Notes under the pieces: model-generated
What the model was told of the DNA's origin: nothing
Database searches by the model: none
What the model saw: only the letters and a program-made list of their open reading frames with translations
Program-made: the position numbers and the translations under genes
Assembly: GCF_003719305.1 (NCBI RefSeq)
Contig: NZ_RARC01000016.1
Span: forward strand, 1-64,000
Length of the DNA stretch: 64,000 nucleotides
Source: Mycolicibacterium stellerae
GTDB lineage: Bacteria; Actinomycetota; Actinomycetes; Mycobacteriales; Mycobacteriaceae
Reading direction: 5' to 3'
Part shown: in pieces, positions 32,912 through 41,856 of the stretch
Numbering within the stretch: position 1 is the first letter of the stretch
Layout of the letters: every line of letters begins with the position of its first letter

Positions 32912-34233
32912 TTCAGGAACCCTTCGTAGTTGCGCTGCATCAGCTGGCTCTCGATCTGTTTGACCGTATCCAACCCGACGCCGACCATGATGAGTACAGC
33001 TGTACCGCCGAACGGTATGTTCTGCACGCCACCGGTGTTGCCGATCTCAAGGAACAGGTTCGGCAGGACAGCGATGACACCCAGATAGATCGAACCGGGC
33101 AGGGTGATCCGGTTGAGCACAAAGCGTAGATAATCTGCGGTCGGTTTGCCGGGTCGGATTCCGGGGATGAAGCCGCCGTACTTCTTCATCTCATCGGCAC
33201 GCTCGTCGACGTTGAATTGGACCGACACGTAGAAGTACGTGAAGAAGACGATCAGGCCGAAGTAGACCGCGATGTAGGACGGGCTGGCCGGGTTGGTGAG
33301 GTAGTTCGCGACGAACTTGTCCCACCAGCCGTTACCTGGTGTGGCCTGGCCGCTCTGGATCAGCTGGGTGATCAGGTGGGGGATGTAGATCAGCGACGAC
33401 GCGAAGATCACCGGGATGACGCCGGCCTGGTTGACCTTCAGCGGCAGGTACGTCGACGTGCCGCCATACATTCGCCTGCCGACCATCCGCTTGGCGTACT
33501 GCACCGGAATGCGGCGCTGGCCCTGCTCGACGAACACGACGCCGACGATGATCACCAGGGCCGCGATGCAGACGGCGGTGAAGACGACCGGGCCGCGGCT
33601 GTCGAGGATGTTTTTGCCCTCAGACGGGATGCGGGCGGCGATGCTGGCGAAGATCATCAACGACATGCCGTTGCCGATGCCGCGCTCCTGGATCAGCTCG
33701 CCCATCCACATCACCAGCGTGGCGCCCGCGGTCATCACGATGACGATGACGGCAAGGGAGAAGATCGACGTGCTCTGGATGATGTCGAGGGTGCAGCCCT
33801 GCAGCAGCCCGCCGTTGGCGGCGAGCGCCACGATGCTGGTGGCCTGCAGAAGTGCCAATGCAACCGAAAGGTAACGGGTGTACTGGGTGAGTTTGGCCTG
33901 ACCCGCTTGCCCTTCTTTGCGGAGCTCTTCGAAGCGCGGAATGACCACCCCGAGAAGCTGCACGATGATGCTCGCGGTGATGTAGGGCATGATGCCGATC
34001 GCGAACACCGCCAGCTGCAGGAGAGCGCCGCCGGAGAACAGGTTGATCAGCGAATAGATCTGCGCCGAGTCGCCACCGCTGAGCTGCGTGATGCACTTCT
34101 GGACGTTGGGGTAGTTGACACCGGGTGACGGGATCGACGCGCCGACCCGGTACAGGATCAGGATCGCGAGGGTGAAGAGGATCTTGCGTCGCAGGTCAGC
34201 TGTCCGCAGCGATGAGATGAAAGCCGAGAGCAC
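32908..34233 (-). CDS. secY: Protein translocase subunit SecY
   Basis: 441-residue channel protein of the Sec translocon with ten predicted membrane segments. N-terminal LSAFISSLRTADLRRKILFT, the plug/TM2 region, and C-terminal FLEIGNTGGVQNIPFGGTAV. In mycobacteria it starts the secY-adk-map operon. Its promoter and an unusual leader lie in 34234-34572. Confidence 0.97.
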   Translation of the reverse strand: MLSAFISSLRTADLRRKILFTLAILILYRVGASIPSPGVNYPNVQKCITQLSGGDSAQIYSLINLFSGGALLQLAVFAIGIMPYITASIIVQLLGVVIPRFEELRKEGQAGQAKLTQYTRYLSVALALLQATSIVALAANGGLLQGCTLDIIQSTSIFSLAVIVIVMTAGATLVMWMGELIQERGIGNGMSLMIFASIAARIPSEGKNILDSRGPVVFTAVCIAALVIIVGVVFVEQGQRRIPVQYAKRMVGRRMYGGTSTYLPLKVNQAGVIPVIFASSLIYIPHLITQLIQSGQATPGNGWWDKFVANYLTNPASPSYIAVYFGLIVFFTYFYVSVQFNVDERADEMKKYGGFIPGIRPGKPTADYLRFVLNRITLPGSIYLGVIAVLPNLFLEIGNTGGVQNIPFGGTAVLIMVGVGLDTVKQIESQLMQRNYEGFLK

Positions 34234-34572
34234 TCTTCCTCCTGCGCAGCCGGGCTCATATCGCGGCGTGCCAATGGGGCTGGTCTCTACCAGCGTCGGT
34301 TACGTCTTGTTGCGCAGTCCCCGGCAGCCTGGGTGCTTGTCAGCCCAGGCTCGCTTCTGAGCCTGGGTGCAAGTGCGCTCAGGCTATAAACCTGCGCCCA
34401 GCCTGCGGAGTCACGCAGTCTCCGAGAGTAACAGTTGCCGAAGGTCTACCCCGCATCCGCTGGGCAAGGCAGAAGAGGTCAGGCGACTTTTCAGATTCGG
34501 GGCGTACAGTCTTTTTCAGCTCGTTACATCAGCTAAGTAAGTTTGACGGACAGTGATCGACAGGGGTTCTTC
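34234..34572 (-). other. secY promoter and hairpin-rich leader
   Basis: About 340 bp between secY and the divergent methyltransferase. On the minus strand TTTATAG (about 34383-34389) is a possible -10. The following leader holds GAGCCTGGG-type repeats (34327-34333, 34344-34352, 34359-34367) that can pair in two mutually exclusive ways: 34344-34352 with 34359-34367 (9 bp), or 34327-34333 with 34344-34350 (7 bp). That is the geometry of an attenuator or regulatory RNA. The rest must contain the promoter for the methyltransferase genes at 34573. Confidence 0.5.
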
Positions 34573-35505
34573 ATGGCTCGCACGGACGACGACAGCTGGG
34601 ATCTGGCCTCGAGCGTTGGAGCGACGGCGACGATGGTGGCGGCCGCCCGCGCGATGGTGACCAGGATCGATGGCGCGTTGATCAGCGACCCGTACGCCGA
34701 GCCGCTGGTGCGGGCGGTCGGTGTGGACGTATTCACCAAGCTGGCCAGCGGCGAGTTGGACCCGTCCGTGTTCGCCGTCGACGACGATCAGAACGCCGGG
34801 ATGGACCGGATGGTCGACAACATGGCGGTCAGGACGAAGTACTTCGATGACTTCTTCATCGAAGCGACGACCGCGGGGATCCGGCAGGTGGTGATCCTGG
34901 CATCGGGCCTGGATTCCCGCGCTTACCGGCTGCAGTGGCCCGCGGGCACCGTCGTGTACGAGGTGGACCAGCCGCAGGTGATCGAGTTCAAGACGCGGGC
35001 GCTCGCCGACATCGGCGCAGAGCCCACCTCCGATCGCCGCGCCGTGGCGGTCGATCTGCGTTTCGACTGGCCTGCCGCATTGAAGGAAGCGGGCTTCGAC
35101 GCCGACCAGCCGACGGCGTGGAGCGCGGAAGGACTGCTTGGCTACCTGCCGCCCGACGCCCAGGACCGGCTGCTGGACACCGTCACCGAGCTGAGCGCCG
35201 CAGGCAGCCGGCTGGCCACCGAGGGCCCACCGCCCATCGATCAGAAGGACGTCGACGAGGCGATGGAGAAGATGCAGTCGGCCGCCGAGCGGTGGCGCGA
35301 ACACGGCTACGACCTCGACTGGGCCAACCTCGTCTATATCGGCGACCGCAACGAGCCCGGCGACTACCTGGCCGAGCGTGGCTGGGACGTCAACGGCACC
35401 GGTCTCGATGAGCTGCTGATCGCCAACGGGTACCCGCCGCTGGAGGGCGAAACGCCCTTCGCCAACCTGCGCTACATCAGCGGCACCCACAGCGGTCAAC
35501 CATGA
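34573..35505 (+). CDS. TIGR00027-family SAM-dependent methyltransferase (copy 1 of 4)
   Basis: 310 residues. The mycobacterial family signature is clear: MARTDDDSWDLASSVGATAT, DPYAEPLVRAVG, AVRTKYFDDFF, the SAM site VVILASGLDSRAYRL, YEVDQP, and WSAEGLLGYLPPDAQD. The ATG at 34573 is preceded by AGGGG. It is first in a tandem array of four, adjacent to secY as are Rv0731c and relatives in M. tuberculosis. Substrates are unknown; the family resembles leucine carboxyl methyltransferases. A PPP-rich loop after residue 210 differs from the other copies. Confidence 0.9.
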   Translation: MARTDDDSWDLASSVGATATMVAAARAMVTRIDGALISDPYAEPLVRAVGVDVFTKLASGELDPSVFAVDDDQNAGMDRMVDNMAVRTKYFDDFFIEATTAGIRQVVILASGLDSRAYRLQWPAGTVVYEVDQPQVIEFKTRALADIGAEPTSDRRAVAVDLRFDWPAALKEAGFDADQPTAWSAEGLLGYLPPDAQDRLLDTVTELSAAGSRLATEGPPPIDQKDVDEAMEKMQSAAERWREHGYDLDWANLVYIGDRNEPGDYLAERGWDVNGTGLDELLIANGYPPLEGETPFANLRYISGTHSGQP

Positions 35506-36407
35506 CCAGGGCCGACGCAGACAGCTGGGACATCGCGACCAGCGTCGGTGCCACGGCCACCATGGTCGCCGCGGCAAGGGCGATCGCCAGCCGAGAGCGC
35601 GACGCGCTGATCGACGACCCGTTCGCCGAGCCGCTGGTGCGCGCCGTCGGACTGGACTTCTTCACCCGTCTGATCGACGGCGAGATCGAGATGTCCGACG
35701 ACGACGGCGGGGCCGCCACCTGGTTGATCACCAACGTGATGGCGGTGCGCACCCGTTTCTTCGACGACTTCTTCATCGCGGCGACTGGAGACGGCATCAC
35801 GCAGGCGGTGATCCTGGCCTCCGGCCTAGATGCTCGCGCATACCGGTTGGGATGGCCCGCGGGCACGGTCGTCTACGAAATCGACCAGCCCAAGGTGATC
35901 GAGTTCAAGAACGCGACGATGGCGTCGATCGGAGCCGAGCCGACGGCGCAGCGCCGCGCCGTCAGCATCGACCTACGCGACGATTGGCCTGCCGCATTGC
36001 GCCGCAACGGGTTTGACGACACCAAGCCGACGGCGTGGTCGGCAGAAGGGCTGTTGGTCTACCTTCCGCCCGAGGCCCAGGACCGGCTCTTCGACGACAT
36101 CGCCAAGCTGTCGGCGCCGGGCAGCAGGCTGGCCACCGAGTACCACCCCGACGCGGGTGCGAGCATGGGCCGGCGCGCAGAGGCGTTTCGTCAACGATGG
36201 CAGAAGCACGGGTTCGACATGAACCTCGCTGACCTGTTCTATCCGGGTGAGCGCAACCCCGTCGTGGACTACCTCAGCGAACACGGGTGGCGGGTGACGG
36301 CCCGCGACAGGACAGAGATGTTCGCCGAGTACGGACGACACTTCCCCGACAGCGAAGAGCTTGCACCGATGCGGGACTCACTCGCCGTCACCGCAATTCG
36401 ACAATAG
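35502..36407 (+). CDS. TIGR00027-family SAM-dependent methyltransferase (copy 2 of 4)
   Basis: 301 residues with the same motifs: DSWDIATSVGATATMVAAAR, DPFAEPLVRAVGLDFF, AVILASGLDARAYRLGWP, YEIDQPKVIEFK and AEGLLVYLPPEAQDRLF. Its ATG overlaps the stop of copy 1 (ATGA), so these two are co-translated. Most divergence from the other copies is in the 45-65 region and the last 100 residues, where substrate contacts are expected. Confidence 0.9.
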   Translation: MTRADADSWDIATSVGATATMVAAARAIASRERDALIDDPFAEPLVRAVGLDFFTRLIDGEIEMSDDDGGAATWLITNVMAVRTRFFDDFFIAATGDGITQAVILASGLDARAYRLGWPAGTVVYEIDQPKVIEFKNATMASIGAEPTAQRRAVSIDLRDDWPAALRRNGFDDTKPTAWSAEGLLVYLPPEAQDRLFDDIAKLSAPGSRLATEYHPDAGASMGRRAEAFRQRWQKHGFDMNLADLFYPGERNPVVDYLSEHGWRVTARDRTEMFAEYGRHFPDSEELAPMRDSLAVTAIRQ

Positions 36408-36415
36408 GAATCCTC

Positions 36416-37321
36416 GTGGCACGGACAGACAACGACAGTTGGGATCTGGCATCCAGCGTGGGAGCCACCGCCACCGCGGTCGCGGCGTCCCGCGCCGTCG
36501 CCTCCCAGGGCCCCGACGCACTCCTCGACGACCCCTACGCCGAGCCGCTGGTACGCGCGGTCGGCCTCGACGAATTCGTGAGGGTCGTCAACGGTGAGTC
36601 TTTCAAGGCGGACGATCCGGTGATGACCCGCAGAGCGATGAGCGAGCAGATTGCGGTCCGCACAAGGTTTTTCGACGACTTCTTCTCCGTCGCCTCCGAG
36701 GCAGGGATACGGCAGGCCGTCATTCTGGCGGCGGGCCTGGATACCCGGGCCTACCGGTTGAGTTGGCCCGCGAATACCGATGTGTACGAAGTCGATCAGC
36801 CCGAGGTCATCGCGTTCAAGACCGCGACGCTCGACGAGCTCGGCGCCGCGCCGAAGGCGCAGCGCAAGACCGTCGCCATCGACCTGCGCGACGACTGGCC
36901 GTCGGCTCTGCGTGCGGCAGGGTTCGATTCGGCTCAGCCGACCGCGTGGATCGCCGAGGGTTTGTTGCCGTATCTGCCGCCCGACGCGCAGGACCGGTTG
37001 TTCGACCACGTCACAGCGCTGTCGGCCGCAGGCAGTCGCCTGGCGACCGAGCACATGGACACCACCAACCTGCCCGCCGATTGGGCCGATCGAATCAGCG
37101 ACCGATGGCGCCGCGCGGGCTCGGACATCAATCTGAGTGACCTCTTCTACGCGGGAGAGCGAAACGAGGCCCGCAACTACCTGTCGTCGCACGGGTGGCA
37201 GGTCGCCGTCTATTCAACCAAGGCGCTCTACGACGGACACGGCTTCGCCCTTCCCGACGACGAATTGGTCAGGATAATGGGCGATTCCGGTTATCTGACG
37301 GCGACACTGCAGGGAGCATGA
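36416..37321 (+). CDS. TIGR00027-family SAM-dependent methyltransferase (copy 3 of 4)
   Basis: 301 residues starting at a GTG that lies 8 nt after copy 2, with AGGA upstream. VARTDNDSWDLASSVGATAT, DPYAEPLVRAVGLDEF, AVILAAGLDTRAYRLSWP, YEVDQPEVIAFK and IAEGLLPYLPPDAQDRLF. The longer frame upstream only re-reads copy 2. Same array and likely the same transcript as its neighbours. Confidence 0.9.
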   Translation: MARTDNDSWDLASSVGATATAVAASRAVASQGPDALLDDPYAEPLVRAVGLDEFVRVVNGESFKADDPVMTRRAMSEQIAVRTRFFDDFFSVASEAGIRQAVILAAGLDTRAYRLSWPANTDVYEVDQPEVIAFKTATLDELGAAPKAQRKTVAIDLRDDWPSALRAAGFDSAQPTAWIAEGLLPYLPPDAQDRLFDHVTALSAAGSRLATEHMDTTNLPADWADRISDRWRRAGSDINLSDLFYAGERNEARNYLSSHGWQVAVYSTKALYDGHGFALPDDELVRIMGDSGYLTATLQGA

Positions 37322-38220
37322 TGGCCCGAACTGACAACGATTCCTGGGACCTGGCCTCCAGTGTTGGCGCGACGGCGACCATGGTCGCCGCACAACGCGT
37401 GCTCGCCCATCGCGAGGGGTTGATCGACGATCCGTACGCCGAGCCGCTGGTGCGCGCCGTCGGCCTCGACTTCTTCGTTCGCGCGCTCGACGGAGAGATC
37501 AACCTCGAGGACGTCGATCCCCGGTTCAGCATCGAGCGGGCGGCAAGGGGCATGGCGGTGCGCACACGTCACTTCGACCGGCTTTTCACCGACGCCGCCG
37601 CCGACGGCGTCCGTCAGGCCGTGATCCTGGCGGCGGGATTGGACGCCAGGGCCTACCGATTGCCGTGGCCGGACGGCACCACCGTGTTCGAGGTCGACCA
37701 GCCCGAGGTGATCGAGTTCAAGTCGCGCACGCTGGCCGAGTTGGGTGCACAAGCCAAGGCGGTCCGTCGCACGGTCGCCATCGATCTCCGCGAGGTCTGG
37801 CCGAAAGCATTGTCGGACAACGGGTTCGACCCCAGTCAACCGACAGCGTGGACCGCCGAGGGTCTGCTCATCTATCTGCCACCAGAGGCGCAGGATCTTT
37901 TGTTCGACAGGATCGACGAGCTCAGCGCGCCCGGCAGTCGGGTCGCCACTGAGCACATCCCGGATGTCAGCATGTTCTCCGATGAGCGGTCGCAGCTGAT
38001 CTCGGATCGGCTCAAGCAATACGGCCACGACTTCGAGATGGGCGACCTGATCTATCACGAGAAGCGCAGTGACGTCATCTCCTACCTCGAGGATCGGGGC
38101 TGGGATGTCTCGGCGAGAAAGATGCCGGATGCCTACACCGACAACGGCTTCGAGTTTCCCGAGGACGGCGCAATCGGCTTCTTCGCCGATATGAGCTACG
38201 TCAGCGCCGTCAAGCGCTAG
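37321..38220 (+). CDS. TIGR00027-family SAM-dependent methyltransferase (copy 4 of 4)
   Basis: 299 residues, last of the array. MARTDNDSWDLASSVGATAT is nearly identical to copy 3, followed by DPYAEPLVRAVGLDFF, AVILAAGLDARAYRLPWP and FEVDQPEVIEFK. Two adjacent ATGs (37318 and 37321) overlap the stop of copy 3; the second is better spaced from AGGGAG and is used here. It is followed by the palindromic repeat at 38226. Confidence 0.9.
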   Translation: MARTDNDSWDLASSVGATATMVAAQRVLAHREGLIDDPYAEPLVRAVGLDFFVRALDGEINLEDVDPRFSIERAARGMAVRTRHFDRLFTDAAADGVRQAVILAAGLDARAYRLPWPDGTTVFEVDQPEVIEFKSRTLAELGAQAKAVRRTVAIDLREVWPKALSDNGFDPSQPTAWTAEGLLIYLPPEAQDLLFDRIDELSAPGSRVATEHIPDVSMFSDERSQLISDRLKQYGHDFEMGDLIYHEKRSDVISYLEDRGWDVSARKMPDAYTDNGFEFPEDGAIGFFADMSYVSAVKR

Positions 38221-38225
38221 CCCTG

Positions 38226-38293
38226 CACCGCGAGCGTGCGTGTCTGCACACGACACGCCGCGAAATTGCGTGCAAGCGTGCACGCTCGCGGTG
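38226..38293. repeat. Dispersed palindromic repeat, copy A
   Basis: 68 bp bounded by perfect 14-bp arms (CACCGCGAGCGTGC and its complement). The left part continues into GTGTCTGCACACGACACGCC, itself a smaller hairpin. A near-copy lies at 49981-50044. It sits between convergent genes, as expected for a palindromic intergenic repeat that also acts as a terminator. Confidence 0.75.
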
Positions 38294-38305
38294 ATTGGTC
38301 CCGGC

Positions 38306-38995
38306 CTAGGCGCCCGGGCGCGTGGCGCAATAGAACGTCAGCCTTCCGATGAAGCGATGCCGCTGCGTTGCCACCTCGCGACAGTCGAACCCCGCGTCGA
38401 CCAGGAGCCGCGGTATCGCGTCGCCGAGGTTGCCGGCGGCGTGCGCGTTGCCGAGCATGCGTCGCGCGGCGAAGCCATCTGCGGCCGTCATGTGGCCACC
38501 GACATCGAGGATGTGCAGCCTGCCGCCGGGGCGTAGCACGCGAAAAACCTCGGCGGCCGCGGCGGCCTTCGTCTCGTCGTCCAAGTGGTGCAGCATCATC
38601 GAGGACAGCACGCGGTCGAATTCGCCGTCGGCGAATGGCAGGCTCTGGGCGTAGCCGCGGTCGAAGTGGATTCCGGTCAGTCCAAGCGCCTTGCGCTGCG
38701 CGCGGGCAAGCGCCTTCGGGTCGGGGTCGATACCGACCAACTCCGCTCCTGGTTGTCGCCGCTTGGCGAGGATGGTGACGTTGCCTGTGCCGCAGCCAAT
38801 TTCCAGCACCCGCAGCCCGTCAACCAACTCGGCCTGAGCGACCAGGTTGTCGTAGTTCTTGCGCATGCCGAGCAGGCGGGTCAGCAGGTCATAGCCGGGC
38901 AGCAGTGCATGCAGGCCGGCGGCGGGCAGGTAGTCGCGCCTGTCCGCAGAGTCCCCGACTGGACTATATGGATGATGTTCGGTCATGTCCCCCAT
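38306..38995 (-). CDS. Class I SAM-dependent methyltransferase
   Basis: 229 residues with motif I VLEIGCGTGNVT, motif II GIDPDPKALARA, then SLPFADGEFDRVLSSMMLHHL and RVLRPGGRLHILDVGG, the layout of UbiE-like small-molecule methyltransferases. The start is the ATG at 38995; a second in-frame ATG at 38986 is possible. It is divergent from the AraC regulator with a 64-bp AT-rich gap, so that regulator may control it. The methyl acceptor is unknown. Confidence 0.88.
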   Translation of the reverse strand: MGDMTEHHPYSPVGDSADRRDYLPAAGLHALLPGYDLLTRLLGMRKNYDNLVAQAELVDGLRVLEIGCGTGNVTILAKRRQPGAELVGIDPDPKALARAQRKALGLTGIHFDRGYAQSLPFADGEFDRVLSSMMLHHLDDETKAAAAAEVFRVLRPGGRLHILDVGGHMTAADGFAARRMLGNAHAAGNLGDAIPRLLVDAGFDCREVATQRHRFIGRLTFYCATRPGA

Positions 38996-39059
38996 GGTGA
39001 ACGCTTCTTTATCAACATAATTAGTCGATAGTTGACAGAACCTGGACTATCTTTGGCTG

Positions 39060-39923
39060 ATGAGCCAGTTGGCCCGTTTCGTCCGGCATCGGGGCGGCGT
39101 CCCCGTGTATGCATATCCGACCGGGCTGGACGTACCTCCGGTTTCGCTGGTCCGCGGGGGCCGCCATGACGTGCTGGAACGCGGCCGACACATTCACGAC
39201 TTTCCTGCGCTGTGGTATGCCGCGACGGATGGCCTCGTCTACGTGGCCGCAGCAGGCGAGGTGCTCGACCCGGCGCGGATGGCCGACCGCGAGGACGGCG
39301 TCGGGATTTTCTTCGACCCGTCCGTGCTCGGCGGTGGCGGCACGCCGCGATGGCCCGCGTGGAATGGGCATCCATTGCTGTCCCCGTTCCTGCACGGGCA
39401 GCCCGGCGGCCTCCTGGAATTGCGGGTGCCACCGGAGAGGCGTTCCGTATGGGACACCGCCATCGGTTCGATCGACACGGAATTGACCGAACGGCGTGAG
39501 GGTTACCGGCAGGCAGCCGTTTCGCACCTGACCCTGCTGCTCATCGATGTCGCCCGGCTGGCGGGAGATGTCGTCGACGATCTGACGCGGGCCGGCGAAC
39601 CGCTGCTGGCAGACGTGTTCGCGGTGATCGAACGGCGCCACGCCGAGCCGCTGTCACTGCGGGAGGTGGCACACGAGATCGGCTTGACCCCGGGACATCT
39701 GACCACCGTGGTGCGCCGACGCACCGGACGCACCGTGGTGGATTGGATCAGCGAACGCAGAATGGCAGAGGCGCGCCGCCTCCTCGCCGAGACAGACTTG
39801 TCCGTCGGCGAGATTGCGCGTCGAGTCGGCATGGCGGACCCCGGCTATTTCAGCCGGCTCTTTCGCCGGGTGCACGGTACGTCGCCCCGCTCGTGGCGCG
39901 GCGCGGCGGCCGCCGGTCGATGA
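39060..39923 (+). CDS. AraC-family transcriptional regulator
   Basis: 287 residues: an N-terminal cupin-like sensing domain (HIHDFPALWYA) and a C-terminal pair of HTHs (LREVAHEIGLTPGHLTTVVR and VGEIARRVGMADPGYFSRLFRRVHGTSPRSWR). TATCTT at 39048-39053 lies 6 nt before the ATG, so the mRNA is probably leaderless. Divergent from the methyltransferase gene and convergent, 5 nt apart, with the sigma-factor gene. Confidence 0.92.
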   Translation: MSQLARFVRHRGGVPVYAYPTGLDVPPVSLVRGGRHDVLERGRHIHDFPALWYAATDGLVYVAAAGEVLDPARMADREDGVGIFFDPSVLGGGGTPRWPAWNGHPLLSPFLHGQPGGLLELRVPPERRSVWDTAIGSIDTELTERREGYRQAAVSHLTLLLIDVARLAGDVVDDLTRAGEPLLADVFAVIERRHAEPLSLREVAHEIGLTPGHLTTVVRRRTGRTVVDWISERRMAEARRLLAETDLSVGEIARRVGMADPGYFSRLFRRVHGTSPRSWRGAAAAGR

Positions 39924-39928
39924 CCCCC

Positions 39929-40936
39929 TCAGCCGCGCTCGCGCAGCGATCGAGGCAGCCCGAACCAACGGAGCGCATCGCTTTCGAATCGCGTCAACGC
40001 GCAGATCCGATCGCCTGCGAGGGTGAGCACCAGAAGGCCTGCCCCGTGGCAGATCCCGCCGGTGGAAGCCTGAAGGTACGTCGCGAACGCCGGCTGGCCG
40101 TTTGACCGTGTCGGCACCAGCCGGTAACGCCTGCCGCTGCCGAACATGACGGTGTAGAAGCGGGCGACCACGTCGCGGCCTTGATATTCCAGAGGTACCG
40201 GCGGCATGGAAAGGTTCACGTCGGCAGTCAGAATCTCGACCAGGCCGTCGACGTCACCGGCTTCGAACGCACGGACAAACTTGGCCACCAGTGCCCGCTC
40301 AGCCGGCGAATCAGGTGGCGGAGGTTGTTCCCCATCGCGAACGGGAAGCCGCTGCTGCAGAGTGGCCCTGGCACGTTTGAGTGCGCTGGTGACCGATTCG
40401 ACGGACGAATCGAGCATCTCGGCGACCTCGATCGCGTGATATCCCAGCACCTCCCGCAAGATGAGCACCGCGCGTTGCCGAGGCGGTAGCAGCTGCAGTG
40501 CGGTGACAAAGGCCAGCGAGATGGCTTCGGCCTGCTCGTACCGCGCTTCCGGGCCCGCGATGTCCACCGTGGCTTCCCGCAGGATGTCGGGATACGGCTC
40601 GAGCCAAACGATTTCACCCAGCCGTGTCGGCTCGGGCACATTCATGTCGGCCATCTCCCACTCCTTGGCCGGGCGTCGATGGTTAGAGCGCAGAGCATTG
40701 AGGCATCGGTTCGTCGCGATGCGGTAGAGCCACGTCCGGATCGACGCACGGCCTTCGAAGGTGCGCAGGCCTTGCCATGCCGACAGCATCGTGTCCTGCA
40801 GGACATCCTCGGCGTCCTGGTAAGAGCCCAGCATCCGATAGCAGTGCACCCCCAACTCCCGCCGGTGGGGTTCGGTCAACTCGCGGAACGCTTCGCCGTC
40901 CCCGGCCTGCGCCCTGATCAACAGGTCGGCTGTCAT
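39929..40936 (-). CDS. ECF sigma factor with C-terminal SnoaL-like domain (SigG/TIGR02960-like)
   Basis: 335 residues. Region 2 (HRRELGVHCYRMLGSYQDAE, DVLQDTMLSAWQ, IRTWLYRIATNRCLNALR) and region 4 (LPPRQRAVLILREVLGYHAI, SSVESVTSALKRARATLQQR) are followed from about residue 205 by a SnoaL/NTF2-like domain (FVRAFEAGDVDGLVEILTAD). The WLEPYPD motif between regions 2 and 4 is also found in M. tuberculosis SigG. There is no anti-sigma gene beside it; in such sigma factors the C-terminal domain is thought to control activity. The ATG at 40936 follows GAGGGTGAA. An SDR gene is divergent from it. Confidence 0.88.
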   Translation of the reverse strand: MTADLLIRAQAGDGEAFRELTEPHRRELGVHCYRMLGSYQDAEDVLQDTMLSAWQGLRTFEGRASIRTWLYRIATNRCLNALRSNHRRPAKEWEMADMNVPEPTRLGEIVWLEPYPDILREATVDIAGPEARYEQAEAISLAFVTALQLLPPRQRAVLILREVLGYHAIEVAEMLDSSVESVTSALKRARATLQQRLPVRDGEQPPPPDSPAERALVAKFVRAFEAGDVDGLVEILTADVNLSMPPVPLEYQGRDVVARFYTVMFGSGRRYRLVPTRSNGQPAFATYLQASTGGICHGAGLLVLTLAGDRICALTRFESDALRWFGLPRSLRERG

Positions 40937-41098
40937 CACTTCACCCTCGCGTCTACGGCTCGCCCTCATCGGCAGCCTCAAAGTATTGACAACCGCCGGG
41001 CCGGAAACTGGGCGGAAGAACGGCGCCCGATTCGTCGGTCTTGGGTGTCTACACATTCGACGGCTCTACGAAGGAGCCGCGCGAAAGGAATGGACACC

Positions 41099-41845
41099 AT
41101 GAGTGATCTGTCGGACATGACGACCCTCGTCGTCGGTGCCAGTCGGGGCCTCGGCCGCGGTATCGCCCTCGCATTCGACGAAGCGGGTGCCCCCGTGGTC
41201 GCGGTCGCCCGCTCCCGGCCTGCACTCGACGAGGTGGCCGCGGTCAGTAAGAACATCCAGGTCGAAGCGGCGGATGCAACCGACGCGACGATGGCCTGGA
41301 ATCTGATGGACCGGCACAAGCCTGCGGTTCTGATCATCGTTGCGGGCGCGAATCCGGTCATGCGATCGATCCAGCACCAGACATGGGAAACGTTCTCCGC
41401 CAATTGGCACACCGATGTGAAGATCGCATTCACATGGCTCCGTGAGGCGCTGCTGCAACCAATGCCCCCTGGCAGCCGGGTGGTCGTGGTCAGCAGCGGC
41501 GCCGCGATCAACGGTTCGCCGGCCAGCGGCGGATATGCCGGCGCGAAGGCCACCCAGCGATTCATCGCCGCGTATGCCCAGGAGGAGTCGCGCCGCAGCG
41601 GCCTCGACATCAGCGTCACCGCGGTCATGCCGAGGATGACTCCGTTCGGGGATGTCGGAAAAAGAGGGATCCGGGCGTATTCGGCCCGCAGCGGGCAGTC
41701 CGAGCAGGACTTCCTTTATCAACTCGGCCAGGTCGTGACCCCGGAGCTGGCAGGATCGGCCCTCGTCGACCTCGTCTGCGAGGATTCGACGACGATCGCG
41801 CCGGGCTACCTCCTCACCGGTGCCGGATTGCAGAAGGCGGCGTGA
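41099..41845 (+). CDS. SDR-family oxidoreductase
   Basis: 248 residues: cofactor motif VGASRGLGRG (12-21), AGAN at 82-85, VVSSGAA near 131-136 and catalytic YAGAK (146-150). The ATG at 41099 has AAAGGA 9 nt upstream; an in-frame ATG at 41090 directly abuts that site and is less likely. Its place opposite a SigG-like sigma gene suggests it is a target, since many ECF genes with SnoaL tails neighbour an oxidoreductase they control. Confidence 0.87.
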   Translation: MSDLSDMTTLVVGASRGLGRGIALAFDEAGAPVVAVARSRPALDEVAAVSKNIQVEAADATDATMAWNLMDRHKPAVLIIVAGANPVMRSIQHQTWETFSANWHTDVKIAFTWLREALLQPMPPGSRVVVVSSGAAINGSPASGGYAGAKATQRFIAAYAQEESRRSGLDISVTAVMPRMTPFGDVGKRGIRAYSARSGQSEQDFLYQLGQVVTPELAGSALVDLVCEDSTTIAPGYLLTGAGLQKAA

Positions 41846-41856
41846 CGCCGGCGGAC

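Noticed and set aside
38959..39053. Direct repeat CTGGACTAT inside the methyltransferase start and before the AraC gene as an AraC site
   Set aside because: Only 9 bp, one copy is inside coding sequence, and there is no second half-site; too weak to claim.
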